A stretch of DNA of 27,932 bases. Origin: a virus. The stretch is from IMG/VR virus record IMGVR_UViG_3300025785_000069, positions 1 to 27,932 of that record; one strand, 5' to 3'. How positions within the stretch are numbered: position 1 is the first letter of the stretch; each line of letters begins with the position of its first letter. Positions 7,363-16,314 of this stretch are shown one piece after another. Below the pieces are notes generated by a model, which saw only the letters and a program-made list of their open reading frames with translations, was not told where the DNA came from and searched no databases. The position numbers were made by a program, and so were the translations under genes.

Positions 7363-9582
7363 CTACACGGTTAGGTTGTTGTACTCCACTGCTGCATAGG
7401 TTCGGACACGCCAAAAAACGTTTTCTGGAAGCCAATCACCAAGTGTTTGAGCCAAAGCCAAGACTTTTAAGTCTTTGTTTATGTACAGATAAGATGGGGA
7501 ATTGTTAGCAGTTCCTGACCACACGCACCCTACAGATGTTGGTAACGAACCATCAATATAGTCTGTAGGAGCAAAGTGAGGAGTAACTGTGGGGTTAAAC
7601 CTAAATGTGTTTTCAAATTGAACGCAGTCAATATAGAAAGTTCCAGCACCACCAGAGAACACTATTTCGTATGTATCTGTAGTAGCAGTGGCATCTGTTA
7701 GATCTGTACCATAGATACGGGTCCAGTCAGCGTATGTTGCCTGTGTGTATGGGTCGTTGTCAATGATGTTTCCATCGGAATCTCTACCAATAAAAGTTAG
7801 CAATATGTCAGAGGAAGACTTCACATACGCAGAACCTGTGTAGTACTTTCCAGGAAGAATAGTTGAGCGGTTAGATGTAAATGTCCATGGACCACTAGCC
7901 ACAATCTTTGCACTTTTACTTCCTGAGTACACCTGTGAAGGCACGTCAGATACAGTAGACACTGAAGCAGATCCTGAAAGAGTCCAGTTATCTGTTGCAT
8001 TGTTTTCAAATGATGGGTTGTAAATAAGATTTGATTTGTTTGGGTTAAGAAGAATGTCTACAGCACGGGCTTCATCATATGAAGCAGTTCCTCCTGTTTG
8101 CAAAGACACGCAGTCAATGTAATACGTTCCTGCTGCTGACCAAGAGAATGTAATTCCAGCGTATGCTGCATTAACGTTATTAGTTGCTGGAACAGCAATT
8201 CCTGACTCTGTTGTAAGAGATGTTCCAGTGTAAGAGTTTGTAATTGTAAAGGTAGTAGCAGTAACAGCAGTAATTGTTGCATTTGATACGTTAAATCCTG
8301 AGGTAGTAAAACCAGACACCGTTACGTGTTGCCCTACAGTAAACTGGTGTGTTGTAGGGGTTGTGTAAGTGATGGAACCAGAGACTCCTACAGCACTTGC
8401 TACAACCGAACTGTATTGCGAGTATGTAGTTGCTGAATAAGTGATTTGACCCCAACTACCAGTTGCTGCTGTACCTGATGCTGGAGTTAAATCTGATCCT
8501 ATTTGTTTACCATTTTTATCGTAAAACTTTAAGGCTGGTTTAATTGAGCCAGCACTTGTAGGAGAGATTATCTGTGCTGAAAGGGTGTACTGAGTTCCAG
8601 GAGTAATAGGGACTCCTTTAAGGATTGGTGAGTCTGCTCCTAAGGTCATAGAGCCAGCCCCTGAAGCAACAATTTTGCACGAGTAATTCAAGTCAATATA
8701 TTTGTCAGTTAGTTGTTGTACAGGTGCTTCATCATTGCTTGATGAGATAGTTGCGTTTGTAGCAATCCAATTACCAGTACTATTATAAAAAGTAGAGTCC
8801 TGAACACTGAGAAGAAGATTACTTGATGTAGTAATTGTTGGGGCATAATTAGTTAACGACTCAACATAAGTCCCTAAACCAGTTGCTGTTCCTTTACGGG
8901 AATATAGATAAAACGCTTCACGTACAAGTTGCTTTTGGCTTTTAATAGACATTCCAGGCTCTGGAGTAAGGCCAAAATTTTGTGTTTCAAGAGGTAGTAA
9001 AGATACTGGAGTGCTAATTCTGGTGTGATCAGGAAGAAGAAGATCTAAAAACGTTAAAGATTCGTCTAATGTAAAACCAATTCCGTCAGTAAAATAGTAA
9101 AGGTCTGAGGTTGGGTCTGGTTCACCGATAGGTGTTTGTTCTTTGCTTGTGAACACTCTAGGCAATGAGCGAATTAATAAGTCTGTGCTTCCGTGAGATG
9201 TGGGAACAACATCGTATACAGCGCCAGCAGGAACCCACACATTGTCAGATGTAAATAAAAACATCGCGTAATAAATTGGTTTACCAGGGACAATAGGTAT
9301 GCCAGCGGTATCTTCAATCCCGCCACCATCGTTGAAAGATGTTTTTGTTATTGAGGAAGATACCTGTTCCCAAACAATCACACCATCTTCGGCAGTTTCA
9401 GGAAGACTATTTTGGTTTCTAACAAGGCGAATAGCAGAGTAAGTTCCAGAAGGTGCTTGCCAGTTTACGTATACCTCAGTTGGATACACCACCGTAATAG
9501 ACATTGGTGATACGGAGTTAGGTATCTGATTAGTTTGACCATAGACACTTTCCCCATATACCGCTACGCCATAATTAGCCAC
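7363..9582 (-). CDS. Tail protein: tail-I-like domain with carbohydrate-binding modules
   Basis: This 739-residue protein starts with GTG at 9582 after AAGGA. Residues 1-130 include a fibronectin-like beta segment. About 135-250 resembles the phage tail protein I family (baseplate-attached; SRKGTATGL at 228-236), which links fibres to the baseplate rim. Residues about 255-497 and 515-660 are two related jelly-roll, CBM-like modules, each ending in a TYYIDCV or TFYIDCV strand, of the kind that binds surface glycans. The first is interrupted at about 397-465 by a small beta module also seen in the baseplate J protein of this phage. The C-terminus (700-739) is short and aromatic. It probably contributes to host surface recognition. 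Confidence 0.82.
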   Translation of the reverse strand: MANYGVAVYGESVYGQTNQIPNSVSPMSITVVYPTEVYVNWQAPSGTYSAIRLVRNQNSLPETAEDGVIVWEQVSSSITKTSFNDGGGIEDTAGIPIVPGKPIYYAMFLFTSDNVWVPAGAVYDVVPTSHGSTDLLIRSLPRVFTSKEQTPIGEPDPTSDLYYFTDGIGFTLDESLTFLDLLLPDHTRISTPVSLLPLETQNFGLTPEPGMSIKSQKQLVREAFYLYSRKGTATGLGTYVESLTNYAPTITTSSNLLLSVQDSTFYNSTGNWIATNATISSSNDEAPVQQLTDKYIDLNYSCKIVASGAGSMTLGADSPILKGVPITPGTQYTLSAQIISPTSAGSIKPALKFYDKNGKQIGSDLTPASGTAATGSWGQITYSATTYSQYSSVVASAVGVSGSITYTTPTTHQFTVGQHVTVSGFTTSGFNVSNATITAVTATTFTITNSYTGTSLTTESGIAVPATNNVNAAYAGITFSWSAAGTYYIDCVSLQTGGTASYDEARAVDILLNPNKSNLIYNPSFENNATDNWTLSGSASVSTVSDVPSQVYSGSKSAKIVASGPWTFTSNRSTILPGKYYTGSAYVKSSSDILLTFIGRDSDGNIIDNDPYTQATYADWTRIYGTDLTDATATTDTYEIVFSGGAGTFYIDCVQFENTFRFNPTVTPHFAPTDYIDGSLPTSVGCVWSGTANNSPSYLYINKDLKVLALAQTLGDWLPENVFWRVRTYAAVEYNNLTV

Positions 9583-9592
9583 AAATTATTCC

Positions 9593-10039
9593 TTATGCTC
9601 CGATGAGTAGAAGTGGGTTAATTGTTGCTTCAGGAGTTGCCCATGAAGCGTTTGATCCATCTGTTGTTAAGTAGTTTCCAGCCTGACCTGATTGGCTAGG
9701 AAGAGCGTTAATTGTTGACCATGCATAATCGTAGTCTGTACCTGAAGATTTAGTAAGCACTTGTCCTGTGGTTCCACCTGATGGTGTACCAGTAAGTAGG
9801 GCTTCATTGATACCGTATTCAATGTTAGCAAGACGAGCCTTTAGAGTTGGCCAGTTTGTGGTTGTCTTATCAAAAACACCAATCCAACCAGAACCAGTAG
9901 CAATGTTTGTACCAAGGTTAGACTCAACAGCGCTTACTTCACTTTGAAGATCATTAACATCAGCGGCTTGAACTGTTGTAATGAAGTTCAATTTAGTGCT
10001 GAAGTCATTCTTCACGTTACTTGGGTAGTACGCAGTCAT
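9593..10039 (-). CDS. Small tail-fibre or head-fibre-like protein
   Basis: The protein has 148 residues. The N-terminal half is helical (DVNDLQSEVSAVESNLGTNI, then a TLKARLANIEYGINEALL helix), suggesting a short trimeric coiled coil. The C-terminal half has two repeats typical of phage fibre shafts: GGTTGQVLTKSSGTDYDYAW (about 88-107) and GQAGNYLTTDGSNASWATPE (about 118-137). Such repeats are common in fibre and adaptor proteins of marine and soil phages. AAAGGAAG precedes the ATG at 10039. Its place between the OB/collagen protein and the tail-I protein supports a baseplate-attached fibre. The exact attachment point is unknown. Confidence 0.72.
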   Translation of the reverse strand: MTAYYPSNVKNDFSTKLNFITTVQAADVNDLQSEVSAVESNLGTNIATGSGWIGVFDKTTTNWPTLKARLANIEYGINEALLTGTPSGGTTGQVLTKSSGTDYDYAWSTINALPSQSGQAGNYLTTDGSNASWATPEATINPLLLIGA

Positions 10040-10113
10040 GAATCTTCCTTTCCTATCTTAGAATTGTATTTTCTCGTCTTTATCTTTTGTTTACTGCATG
10101 AACCTTAAGGATA
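10040..10113 (-). promoter_or_regulatory. 74-base intergenic gap, possible weak internal promoter
   Basis: This is the largest gap inside the baseplate cluster and is A-rich when read on the minus strand. A TACAAT hexamer about 40 bases before the fibre gene start could serve as a -10 element, but no convincing -35 element stands upstream. No terminator-like hairpin with a T-run was found. An internal promoter is possible but poorly supported. Confidence 0.2.
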
Positions 10114-11271
10114 TTATCCTCCCATTATTAAGAATAACCCTGAAAAAAGATTTCCAACGTCTACAGAGGATGTCCCACTTGACCCCTGTATACCCTGAGT
10201 TCCCACACCTATAGCGCCTTGCAATCCTTGAACTCCCTGCACCCCTTGAGTTCCTTGGATAGAGTTTCCCTGAGTTCCTTGAACGCCTTGCGTGCCTTGA
10301 GAACCAGTAGTTCCTAGAGTTCCCTGTAAACCAGTATTTCCAACACTTCCTTGTGTTCCCTGAGAACCCTGTGTTCCTGCTCCAGTTAATCCTTGAGTGC
10401 CCTGTGTACCTTGTTGGCCTTGAACGCCATCTGTACCCTGTGTGCCCTGGGTACCGTCTGTACCCTGAACTCCTTGGGTACCTGTAATACCTGTTGCACC
10501 TACAGCACCTTGTAACCCTTGACTTCCCTGTGTTCCCAAAGAACCTTGTGTTCCATAAAAACCTTGAGTGCCTTGAACTCCCTGCGATCCCTGATAGCCT
10601 TGCAATCCATAAGGTCCTTGAGTTCCAAGAGCACCCTGTAAACCTTGAAGTCCTTGAGATCCCTGCGTTCCAGATCCCATTGCACCTTGAGTACCGATAG
10701 TTCCCTGTGCACCTTGAACACCTTGAGTTCCAGAGCCTAAAGATCCTTGTAATCCTTGTGTTCCTGACGAACCTTGAGAGCCAGAACTTCCCTGTACACC
10801 TTGAATTCCATGTCCAGCAATAATTCCCTGAACAGTATTTTGTAAAGAGTACAAAGTTGTTTGTAAAGAATACTCTTTTTGTGCAAGAGCAATTAATGTT
10901 GCTGTTACATCTACTTCTTGAGTTCCGTCATTTTTTGTTACAAGAATAATCTCATGGTTAATATTGTTAAGGCTTGTAGCATTTGATAACGCTTTTAAAT
11001 ACAACTTTTTATTTTTACCTTGGTTTGTTCCAAAACTACCAAGCCAAATAGGATATTCAGGATCTCCACCAATGTAAGCAACCCACACCCCTTGCCCAAT
11101 AACAGGTACGTCAAAAGACGTGTTAGAAGGATCAATAGGCCAAGCCCAGTCAGTTACCTCTGACCCTGTGGTTTGTGGGATTGACAGACGAAGTCTACGT
11201 TGATTTTGTGGGTCGTTGTTATCTTGAACAACTCCTCTATAGATTCCGTAATGTCTTTTAATATCATCCAC
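10114..11271 (-). CDS. gp5-type OB-fold baseplate protein fused to collagen-like repeats
   Basis: This 385-residue protein starts with GTG at 11271, sharing one base with the baseplate J stop (TAGTG). Residues about 5-82 resemble the OB-fold domain of gp5/gpV spike proteins, with YRGVVQDNNDPQNQRRLRL and the GVWVAYIGGDPEYPIWLGSF motif. A helical stretch (about 120-150) follows. Then comes a collagen-like region of Gly-X-Y triplets (154-366), mostly GTQG, GVQG and GLQG, with several register breaks such as GSGTQG. The C-terminus is short and hydrophobic. No lysozyme or beta-helix spike domain follows the OB fold. The collagen stalk may act as a trimeric fibre or an extended linker. Confidence 0.82.
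   Translation of the reverse strand: MDDIKRHYGIYRGVVQDNNDPQNQRRLRLSIPQTTGSEVTDWAWPIDPSNTSFDVPVIGQGVWVAYIGGDPEYPIWLGSFGTNQGKNKKLYLKALSNATSLNNINHEIILVTKNDGTQEVDVTATLIALAQKEYSLQTTLYSLQNTVQGIIAGHGIQGVQGSSGSQGSSGTQGLQGSLGSGTQGVQGAQGTIGTQGAMGSGTQGSQGLQGLQGALGTQGPYGLQGYQGSQGVQGTQGFYGTQGSLGTQGSQGLQGAVGATGITGTQGVQGTDGTQGTQGTDGVQGQQGTQGTQGLTGAGTQGSQGTQGSVGNTGLQGTLGTTGSQGTQGVQGTQGNSIQGTQGVQGVQGLQGAIGVGTQGIQGSSGTSSVDVGNLFSGLFLIMGG
10174..10812. repeat. Collagen-like Gly-X-Y coding repeat
   Basis: This is a nine-base periodic region encoding about 70 Gly-X-Y triplets rich in Gln and Thr. Units vary in synonymous codons, so it is an old coding repeat. Proline is almost absent from X and Y positions, and Gln/Thr-rich triplets replace it, as in many bacterial and phage collagens. 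About five extra-residue interruptions break the triplet register. Confidence 0.9.
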
Positions 11272-13025
11272 TACATCGTTCCAATATTGATGTTACTTAC
11301 CTGGAATCTAAAAATTTCGTTTTCTGATCCTATTAGAGTTGAGTACCCAGTAAAGGCTCCAGTTCCTGTAGCAGTACCGCTGGACTGCGTACTAGCAACA
11401 GTAAAGTGCGTGGAATCAGCAACTGTTGCAACTGATGCAGAAGTTACATTGTAACCACTGGGACTAAACCCAGTAACTGTAACAGTTGATCCAACACTCA
11501 ATCCATGAGGAGCGCTAGTTGTGTAAGTAATCGCTGTTCCAGAAGCAGCAGCAGATGTAATAGGAACACCATAACGGTATAAACCAGTTACTCGTGCAGT
11601 TTTAACTCCATTTAAACCGTTGACTACTGCCTCAATATCTTGAGGATAAATAGTTTCTTTAAAAGATACTGCGTTGTATCCATATTTGGTTGATAGAGTT
11701 GACAAAATTGAACTTGTTACATCTGATTGTTTGTACTTAGGGTCAAGTGAGTATGTTAATGAAAGAACGGCATCTACATATGTAGGTGGTTGAACACTAA
11801 GAGAACTTCCAATAAGTAGTTTATCTGCCATATATGTAGAAACGTTGTTAGCCAAGGTAGTGTATTCAGCAGATGGAGATCCATCTGAGTTTAATCCAGG
11901 CTGTAGATCTGTTGTTCCTGCGTTTCTAGTTGGGGCAATATACAGAGTGACAGAAGACCAAACAGCAGCAGTTGCTTGTGCTTTTCCTACATTGTTTACG
12001 CTTAGTGCAAGGTCAGCAAAGTCTTTTAATGTAACAGCGCGATTAGCCGCACGCAAAGACGCAGGAGCAGAAATTCTAATCTGGTCTGTGCTTTCTGGGT
12101 TTGATCCCGCGATAGCAGCAGTTGCGTTAGTTACAGTGATGGTTCCTTTAAGAGCAGTTACTTGAGTGTCTGTAAGTCCTGGAACATAACTAATGTTTGT
12201 AGCGATGTTAGAACCAATATTTCCAACATCTCCTCCACCTACCGTATAGACCACACGGATTTGAGAGTAAGGAACAGGGATAGCACCTGAAACACCATCA
12301 CCAAAGGTGACAAACAAGTTGTCGTTTTGGTCAAAAGATGTGGTGTAAACCAAATCAGATGGGCCGTAGTCAGTGATGTGCTGAACTTGGTTCCATTGAG
12401 AATACACATCTCCGTCTTGAATGTACAGAGATAGCGTTCCATCCACTACTGGAGAATGAAGGAGCATGTAAGTTTGGTTTGGAGAGCCATCCGAAGTACC
12501 AATGAGTTCTCCGTATGTAGGAATTGCTGTTGGGGAAACTAGAGTTACTAGTTGACCTTCTTTAGCAAGTACAGTATTAGAACTTCCTCCAACAACTGTT
12601 ATGTCTGAGGTAGTTGTAAAGTACAGAGTCTGTACAACATCACCAGTGGTGACTTGCCCTGATACTACTGTTCCTCCATAGATAATCTGGTCAGTATCTC
12701 CAGAGTTAGAGAAAGTTAAGTTTACATACGATTGACGATAACCTGCTGGCGTATAACCAAAAGTCTGTGCGATATTGAGAACGCTGTTTCGTTGAGTAGC
12801 GGTGTAGATAGAGTTCTCGTTTGCATTTCTATCGATGTAATAAGAGATCAAGTCACCCATGTAAGCCATGGCCTCAACAAAAGCAACACCAAAATCAGCA
12901 GGGTCACTGGCAGTCCAGTTAGGGATACGCGCCTGTATTCTGGCAATTAACTTATCTTTAATAGAGTAAAAGTCTCTAGCAGTGTAGTCAACTGATACTG
13001 GTATTGTAGAAATTTGTGTGGTCAC
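11271..13025 (-). CDS. Baseplate J-like wedge protein (gp6/gpJ family)
   Basis: This 584-residue protein forms the inner ring of the baseplate by dimerising around the hub. The N-terminus is typical of the family: DYTARDFYSIKDKLIARI, then DPADFGVAFVEAMAYMGDLI and the YYIDRNANENSIYTATQ segment. The central part is beta-rich with FVTFGDGVSGAIP (238-250), and a family-like segment with AANRAVTLKDFADLAL lies at about 326-341. The C-terminus contains a beta module (about 491-560) placed just before the last strands, SENEIFRFQVSNINI. The start is GTG, four bases overlapping the gp25-like gene (GTGA), with GAGGAG five bases before it. Confidence 0.9.
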   Translation of the reverse strand: MTTQISTIPVSVDYTARDFYSIKDKLIARIQARIPNWTASDPADFGVAFVEAMAYMGDLISYYIDRNANENSIYTATQRNSVLNIAQTFGYTPAGYRQSYVNLTFSNSGDTDQIIYGGTVVSGQVTTGDVVQTLYFTTTSDITVVGGSSNTVLAKEGQLVTLVSPTAIPTYGELIGTSDGSPNQTYMLLHSPVVDGTLSLYIQDGDVYSQWNQVQHITDYGPSDLVYTTSFDQNDNLFVTFGDGVSGAIPVPYSQIRVVYTVGGGDVGNIGSNIATNISYVPGLTDTQVTALKGTITVTNATAAIAGSNPESTDQIRISAPASLRAANRAVTLKDFADLALSVNNVGKAQATAAVWSSVTLYIAPTRNAGTTDLQPGLNSDGSPSAEYTTLANNVSTYMADKLLIGSSLSVQPPTYVDAVLSLTYSLDPKYKQSDVTSSILSTLSTKYGYNAVSFKETIYPQDIEAVVNGLNGVKTARVTGLYRYGVPITSAAASGTAITYTTSAPHGLSVGSTVTVTGFSPSGYNVTSASVATVADSTHFTVASTQSSGTATGTGAFTGYSTLIGSENEIFRFQVSNINIGTM

Positions 13026-13426
13026 AATATCTCCTCGTATGGTGGGTTAGATCCTGCTAATGAAAGTACTCCAAGATTAGTTGTTATTACTGTGCTGTTA
13101 GGCAATTGGTAAGTTATGTTGGCCGTTATTGTATTGGTGTATGTGTCAATTGTTACGGTAGAATCTGTTAATACTAAAGTTGGCAATTGAGAATTAAATG
13201 CTTTTTGAATTTCAACTTTAATTTCTGTAGACGCGTCATCTTCAGACTCAAAAAGAGCGTAAGGAATTAACGTCCCAAAGGTAGGTCTCATTACCCGTTC
13301 TCTTACTGCTGTTCCTATGACCGACTTAACTCGGTCTGCCCACATTACTTTTTGGTCTTGAGTAAAGGAGACTCGTCCTGAGTAATCAATATGGAAAGGA
13401 AGAGTTACAGCAACTTCGTTAGCCAT
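13022..13426 (-). CDS. gp25-like baseplate wedge protein
   Basis: This 134-residue homologue of T4 gp25/GPW has YSGRVSFTQDQKVMWADRVK near the N-terminus and the family core AVRERVMRPTFGTLIPYALFE. It joins baseplate wedge to sheath and helps trigger sheath contraction. The ATG at 13426 is chosen because it shares a base with the hub gene stop (TGATG). An in-frame ATG 15 bases upstream would add five residues but has no spaced ribosome site. The stop overlaps the baseplate J start by four bases. Confidence 0.9.
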   Translation of the reverse strand: MANEVAVTLPFHIDYSGRVSFTQDQKVMWADRVKSVIGTAVRERVMRPTFGTLIPYALFESEDDASTEIKVEIQKAFNSQLPTLVLTDSTVTIDTYTNTITANITYQLPNSTVITTNLGVLSLAGSNPPYEEIL

Positions 13427-14676
13427 CAAACACCTACCCATCTTCTTGGAACAATATTAAAGCCCGTGTTTGTTTGGTCTATAAGGGCTGTAGCAGTACT
13501 CAGTGTATAGGAATTAGATGGGTTGGTTCCTGCTGTAGGGTAATTAAGGTTAATTGTTGGAACAGTTCCTGCAGAGGATGGCCTTGTAGCACTTGGCTTG
13601 TTTGTTCCCACGCCGTCTGTAGCACAAGAAAAGTCCACCGTGTATTTTCCATCAATAGTCATTTCATGTTTTGCGGAAGTAACAATCCAGAACCCGTCTG
13701 AATTACCCCCTGTATTTCTTACTTCAATAGTTCCCCATGGAGAAATTCTTGGATCTCCTTGTCCAGTACCTTTACCTGGGATTGATAGACGAGATAGTTG
13801 CGCTTTTGCATCAGCCAAGGCTTTTGTCATAGCGTCACTATTTGCAACAACTCCAGACTCAATCTTTGAAAACAAAGGCGCTTTTGTATTAGCGCGAATT
13901 GCAGAACCAACTGTGTGCGGAGAAGATTTAGTTTTGTAAACTTTTCCTGTGACAGGATCAACTCCTGCTACTATTTTATTTGTTCTGTTATTTGAATGCT
14001 TTTCAACGTAATCACCCAACTTAGATTCAAAAGAATCTAAAGTTTGAACATCAAATATGGATGTTGCGTTGGTAAAAGGGTCTAGAAAAGACATGACTGG
14101 AATAGTTGTCATGAATTGGTCAATCATTGTATCTATAGGATGAAAGTGAAGTTCTGTTCCCAATACTTGTACTCCATAGCCAATTTTATTTGCTAGTTCC
14201 ACAAGTTTTTCCCAATACGTATGTCCAGCCATAGATATCTGACTAAGTTTTACTGTGCTTGGAGTAACTAGCGGCTTTAAATAAAACTTTTTAGCAATTT
14301 CTGTAGCAACTTGAGATGCCGTAGTGTTCACCCAAATTTTAGATGTCTCTTCTTTTAGAGGATAAGAACCACCTACACAAATAATTTCTACGTATCTATT
14401 AAGAACTTGTGTTGTTGGGTATTGGACATGGGAAACATAACCAATAAAAGTTTTGTTAACTTTGTCGTTTCTCCAAGATATTTGAACTGGTGTTCCTGTC
14501 TTAAAAGAGTTAACAACTAAGGTACTAAAATACTGAAACCTTAACACAACAACATCATGGCTGTTTATGTGTTGAGTAAGAGTAACTTTTCTTGGTTGCG
14601 TGTTGAAACTTGGATAATCAGGAAACACAACCTCATAAGTATTAGAAAATTTTCCTTGACGTTCAGGATCAAGCAT
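13426..14676 (-). CDS. Tail hub protein (gpD/gp27-like)
   Basis: This 416-residue protein resembles the phage late control gene D family. Members form the trimeric hub between tube and spike. The N-terminal beta region (YEVVFPDYPSFNTQPRKVTL) is followed by an FIGYVSHVQYP strand pair, a helical segment with WVNTTASQVATEIAKKF, and HTYWEKLVELANKIGYGVQV. That order, small barrel, then helix with aromatic WEKL, then second barrel, is usual for the family. The C-terminal 120 residues are lower in complexity. It overlaps the LysM gene by eight bases and the gp25-like gene by one, consistent with a baseplate transcription unit. Confidence 0.82.
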   Translation of the reverse strand: MLDPERQGKFSNTYEVVFPDYPSFNTQPRKVTLTQHINSHDVVVLRFQYFSTLVVNSFKTGTPVQISWRNDKVNKTFIGYVSHVQYPTTQVLNRYVEIICVGGSYPLKEETSKIWVNTTASQVATEIAKKFYLKPLVTPSTVKLSQISMAGHTYWEKLVELANKIGYGVQVLGTELHFHPIDTMIDQFMTTIPVMSFLDPFTNATSIFDVQTLDSFESKLGDYVEKHSNNRTNKIVAGVDPVTGKVYKTKSSPHTVGSAIRANTKAPLFSKIESGVVANSDAMTKALADAKAQLSRLSIPGKGTGQGDPRISPWGTIEVRNTGGNSDGFWIVTSAKHEMTIDGKYTVDFSCATDGVGTNKPSATRPSSAGTVPTINLNYPTAGTNPSNSYTLSTATALIDQTNTGFNIVPRRWVGV

Positions 14677-14959
14677 TTGGTAACCTCAGTAATGTTCCAG
14701 CAGATATTTGAGTAGGGTTTATTACCTCTGGATTAAGGTCCATAATTTTCCACCAAAATTGTGGATTACCTAAAAATTTATTAGCAATAAGATCTAAACG
14801 ATCTCCATCTTTCCACTCATAAGTGTAAAATTTGGTTGCATAGGTAGGCCAATTACGCAAGATCATAATGTGGTATGCCTGACGGTGAGCATCCCATGCT
14901 TTTGGGATTACCCCTTCAGGGGTTGTAATAGGGTTTGCGTATCTACTATCTACATACAT
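14669..14959 (-). CDS. LysM-domain baseplate protein (gp53/gpX type)
   Basis: This 96-residue protein has a LysM-like fold over about residues 47-93: YTYEWKDGDRLDLIANKFLG, then PQFWWKIMDLNPEVINP and a TLLRLP end. Phage baseplates and contractile injection systems use such a domain, either free (tail protein X) or fused to the tube-initiator protein. Here it is encoded directly after the CIS-tube-like gene, sharing one base of start and stop (TAATG), so the two proteins together may correspond to the fused form. The domain probably binds other baseplate proteins rather than murein. Confidence 0.82.
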   Translation of the reverse strand: MYVDSRYANPITTPEGVIPKAWDAHRQAYHIMILRNWPTYATKFYTYEWKDGDRLDLIANKFLGNPQFWWKIMDLNPEVINPTQISAGTLLRLPNA

Positions 14960-16314
14960 TATCTTCCACCTGCCGCTGCTGTTGATGCTGCGCTGTATAA
15001 CACTTGATTGTCATAGTAACGAGTACAGGTTATATTTACAGTTGTAAATATAGGTACCATTCGTTCATTAAAAATAGCATGGTTAATATCTAAAGATGAA
15101 ACTCTTACTAAATAGCGTAAGTTTGCTCCCAAATGCAACTCGACAGGAATAGGCATCAACCAACCTTTATCTGCTGTTACTATGTTTCCAACACTTGATT
15201 TGTATTGAGAGTTATACCCACCAGTTGCTCTAAACAAATATTCAAGATCATACATAGTTCCACGATCGTAAATTAAACCGCGTTCTGAAGAATTCACTGT
15301 ATAAGGATATGGAGAAGTATTTCTAGTTAAGAATTCTCCAGTGCTATCTTTTATGTACATCATATCTTCAATGCGGTTAAGAATTAAAGAAAAAGTAACT
15401 GTACTTGCAAGTAACCCATTACCAATTGCGGTTGCTATATCTTGACCTGACTGTTCAAATTGAGGAGAAAAACTTTCTACAATACCCCAAGACATTCCAA
15501 CAGATGTTGGGTTGTATAAGAATTTAAAACCATAAGGAGTTGTGTCAGTAGCAAGACCTGATGCTGCAGTTTTTTTAGTTAACACGCTGGCATCTGCTGC
15601 TAAACTTTGGCTCATTTGAATAGCGCCTTTTGCACCTTTAAACTTTCCATCTTTGTCTGGTTGCCATGCTGATTGAGCATGATCCCATGCTCCTGGATCG
15701 GTAATTAACATGTCATTTTTAGCAGACAGTACTTGAGGACCAAACTTCAAATAAGAAGAAGAGGTCATTGGAGCGTTATATGTGTAAGGTTTTGGGTCTC
15801 CAATAACTGATGGGGGATTACCTCCAGGAGGGTTTCCAGCACCAGAAGAACCAACTGCTGGAGCAGGTTTTCCTGCAGCGTTGGCTTTAACCGCAGCCGC
15901 TAGTGCTGCTTTATCTTGGTTTAAAGTGTTTTGAGCAGTAACTACGTCTTTATCTGCTGCCAACAAATCATTACCAGTCTGTTTAACTTCGGCAACAACT
16001 GCTTGCCATTTTGTGTACGCATCTTGAATTTGTTTTTGAACAGACGAACTAAGAGTTAAAATATCTACATGTCCTTTAGGGTGATTTACAGGCTCGTAAA
16101 CATCGTACTCATACAACAGTGCTAAATAAAGATTGTATGTAGTTTGCAAATATTTATTTTGATTATAAAGTTTGTCTTTTAAAGTAGCAACTTTTTTTAC
16201 AGCAGCATCATATGTTACTTTTTGAGTAATTTGCGCTTGATAATCTGCATTGATAATGTCTTGATTAGCAGCAAGTTGAGCAGATGATAGTGGGATCTTT
16301 TTATTTGTAGCCAT
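14959..16314 (-). CDS. CIS-tube-like baseplate/tube junction protein with N-terminal coiled coil
   Basis: This 451-residue protein has, over residues 1-150, a long helical coiled coil with a DNA- and murein-neutral composition. A Gly/Pro/Asn-rich linker (about 150-180) follows. The C-terminal half has GFKFLYNPTSVGMSWG and STVTFSLILNRIEDMMYIKD, resembling the tube-initiator domain of contractile injection systems and gp48/gp54-type proteins that connect hub and tube. Its location between tape measure and LysM genes fits this role. The start ATG shares one base with the tape measure stop. The coiled-coil extension is not standard for the family and might contact the tape measure protein. Confidence 0.65.
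   Translation of the reverse strand: MATNKKIPLSSAQLAANQDIINADYQAQITQKVTYDAAVKKVATLKDKLYNQNKYLQTTYNLYLALLYEYDVYEPVNHPKGHVDILTLSSSVQKQIQDAYTKWQAVVAEVKQTGNDLLAADKDVVTAQNTLNQDKAALAAAVKANAAGKPAPAVGSSGAGNPPGGNPPSVIGDPKPYTYNAPMTSSSYLKFGPQVLSAKNDMLITDPGAWDHAQSAWQPDKDGKFKGAKGAIQMSQSLAADASVLTKKTAASGLATDTTPYGFKFLYNPTSVGMSWGIVESFSPQFEQSGQDIATAIGNGLLASTVTFSLILNRIEDMMYIKDSTGEFLTRNTSPYPYTVNSSERGLIYDRGTMYDLEYLFRATGGYNSQYKSSVGNIVTADKGWLMPIPVELHLGANLRYLVRVSSLDINHAIFNERMVPIFTTVNITCTRYYDNQVLYSAASTAAAGGR

Noticed and set aside
10097-10118. Palindromic GGATAATATCC and CCTTAAGG near the end of the collagen-like gene
   Set aside because: Loops are too short for a stable hairpin and no T-run follows, so no terminator is claimed.
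10174-10812. Short regular repeats that could be mistaken for a CRISPR array
   Set aside because: The period is nine bases and keeps the Gly-X-Y reading frame. There are no constant repeats with unique spacers.
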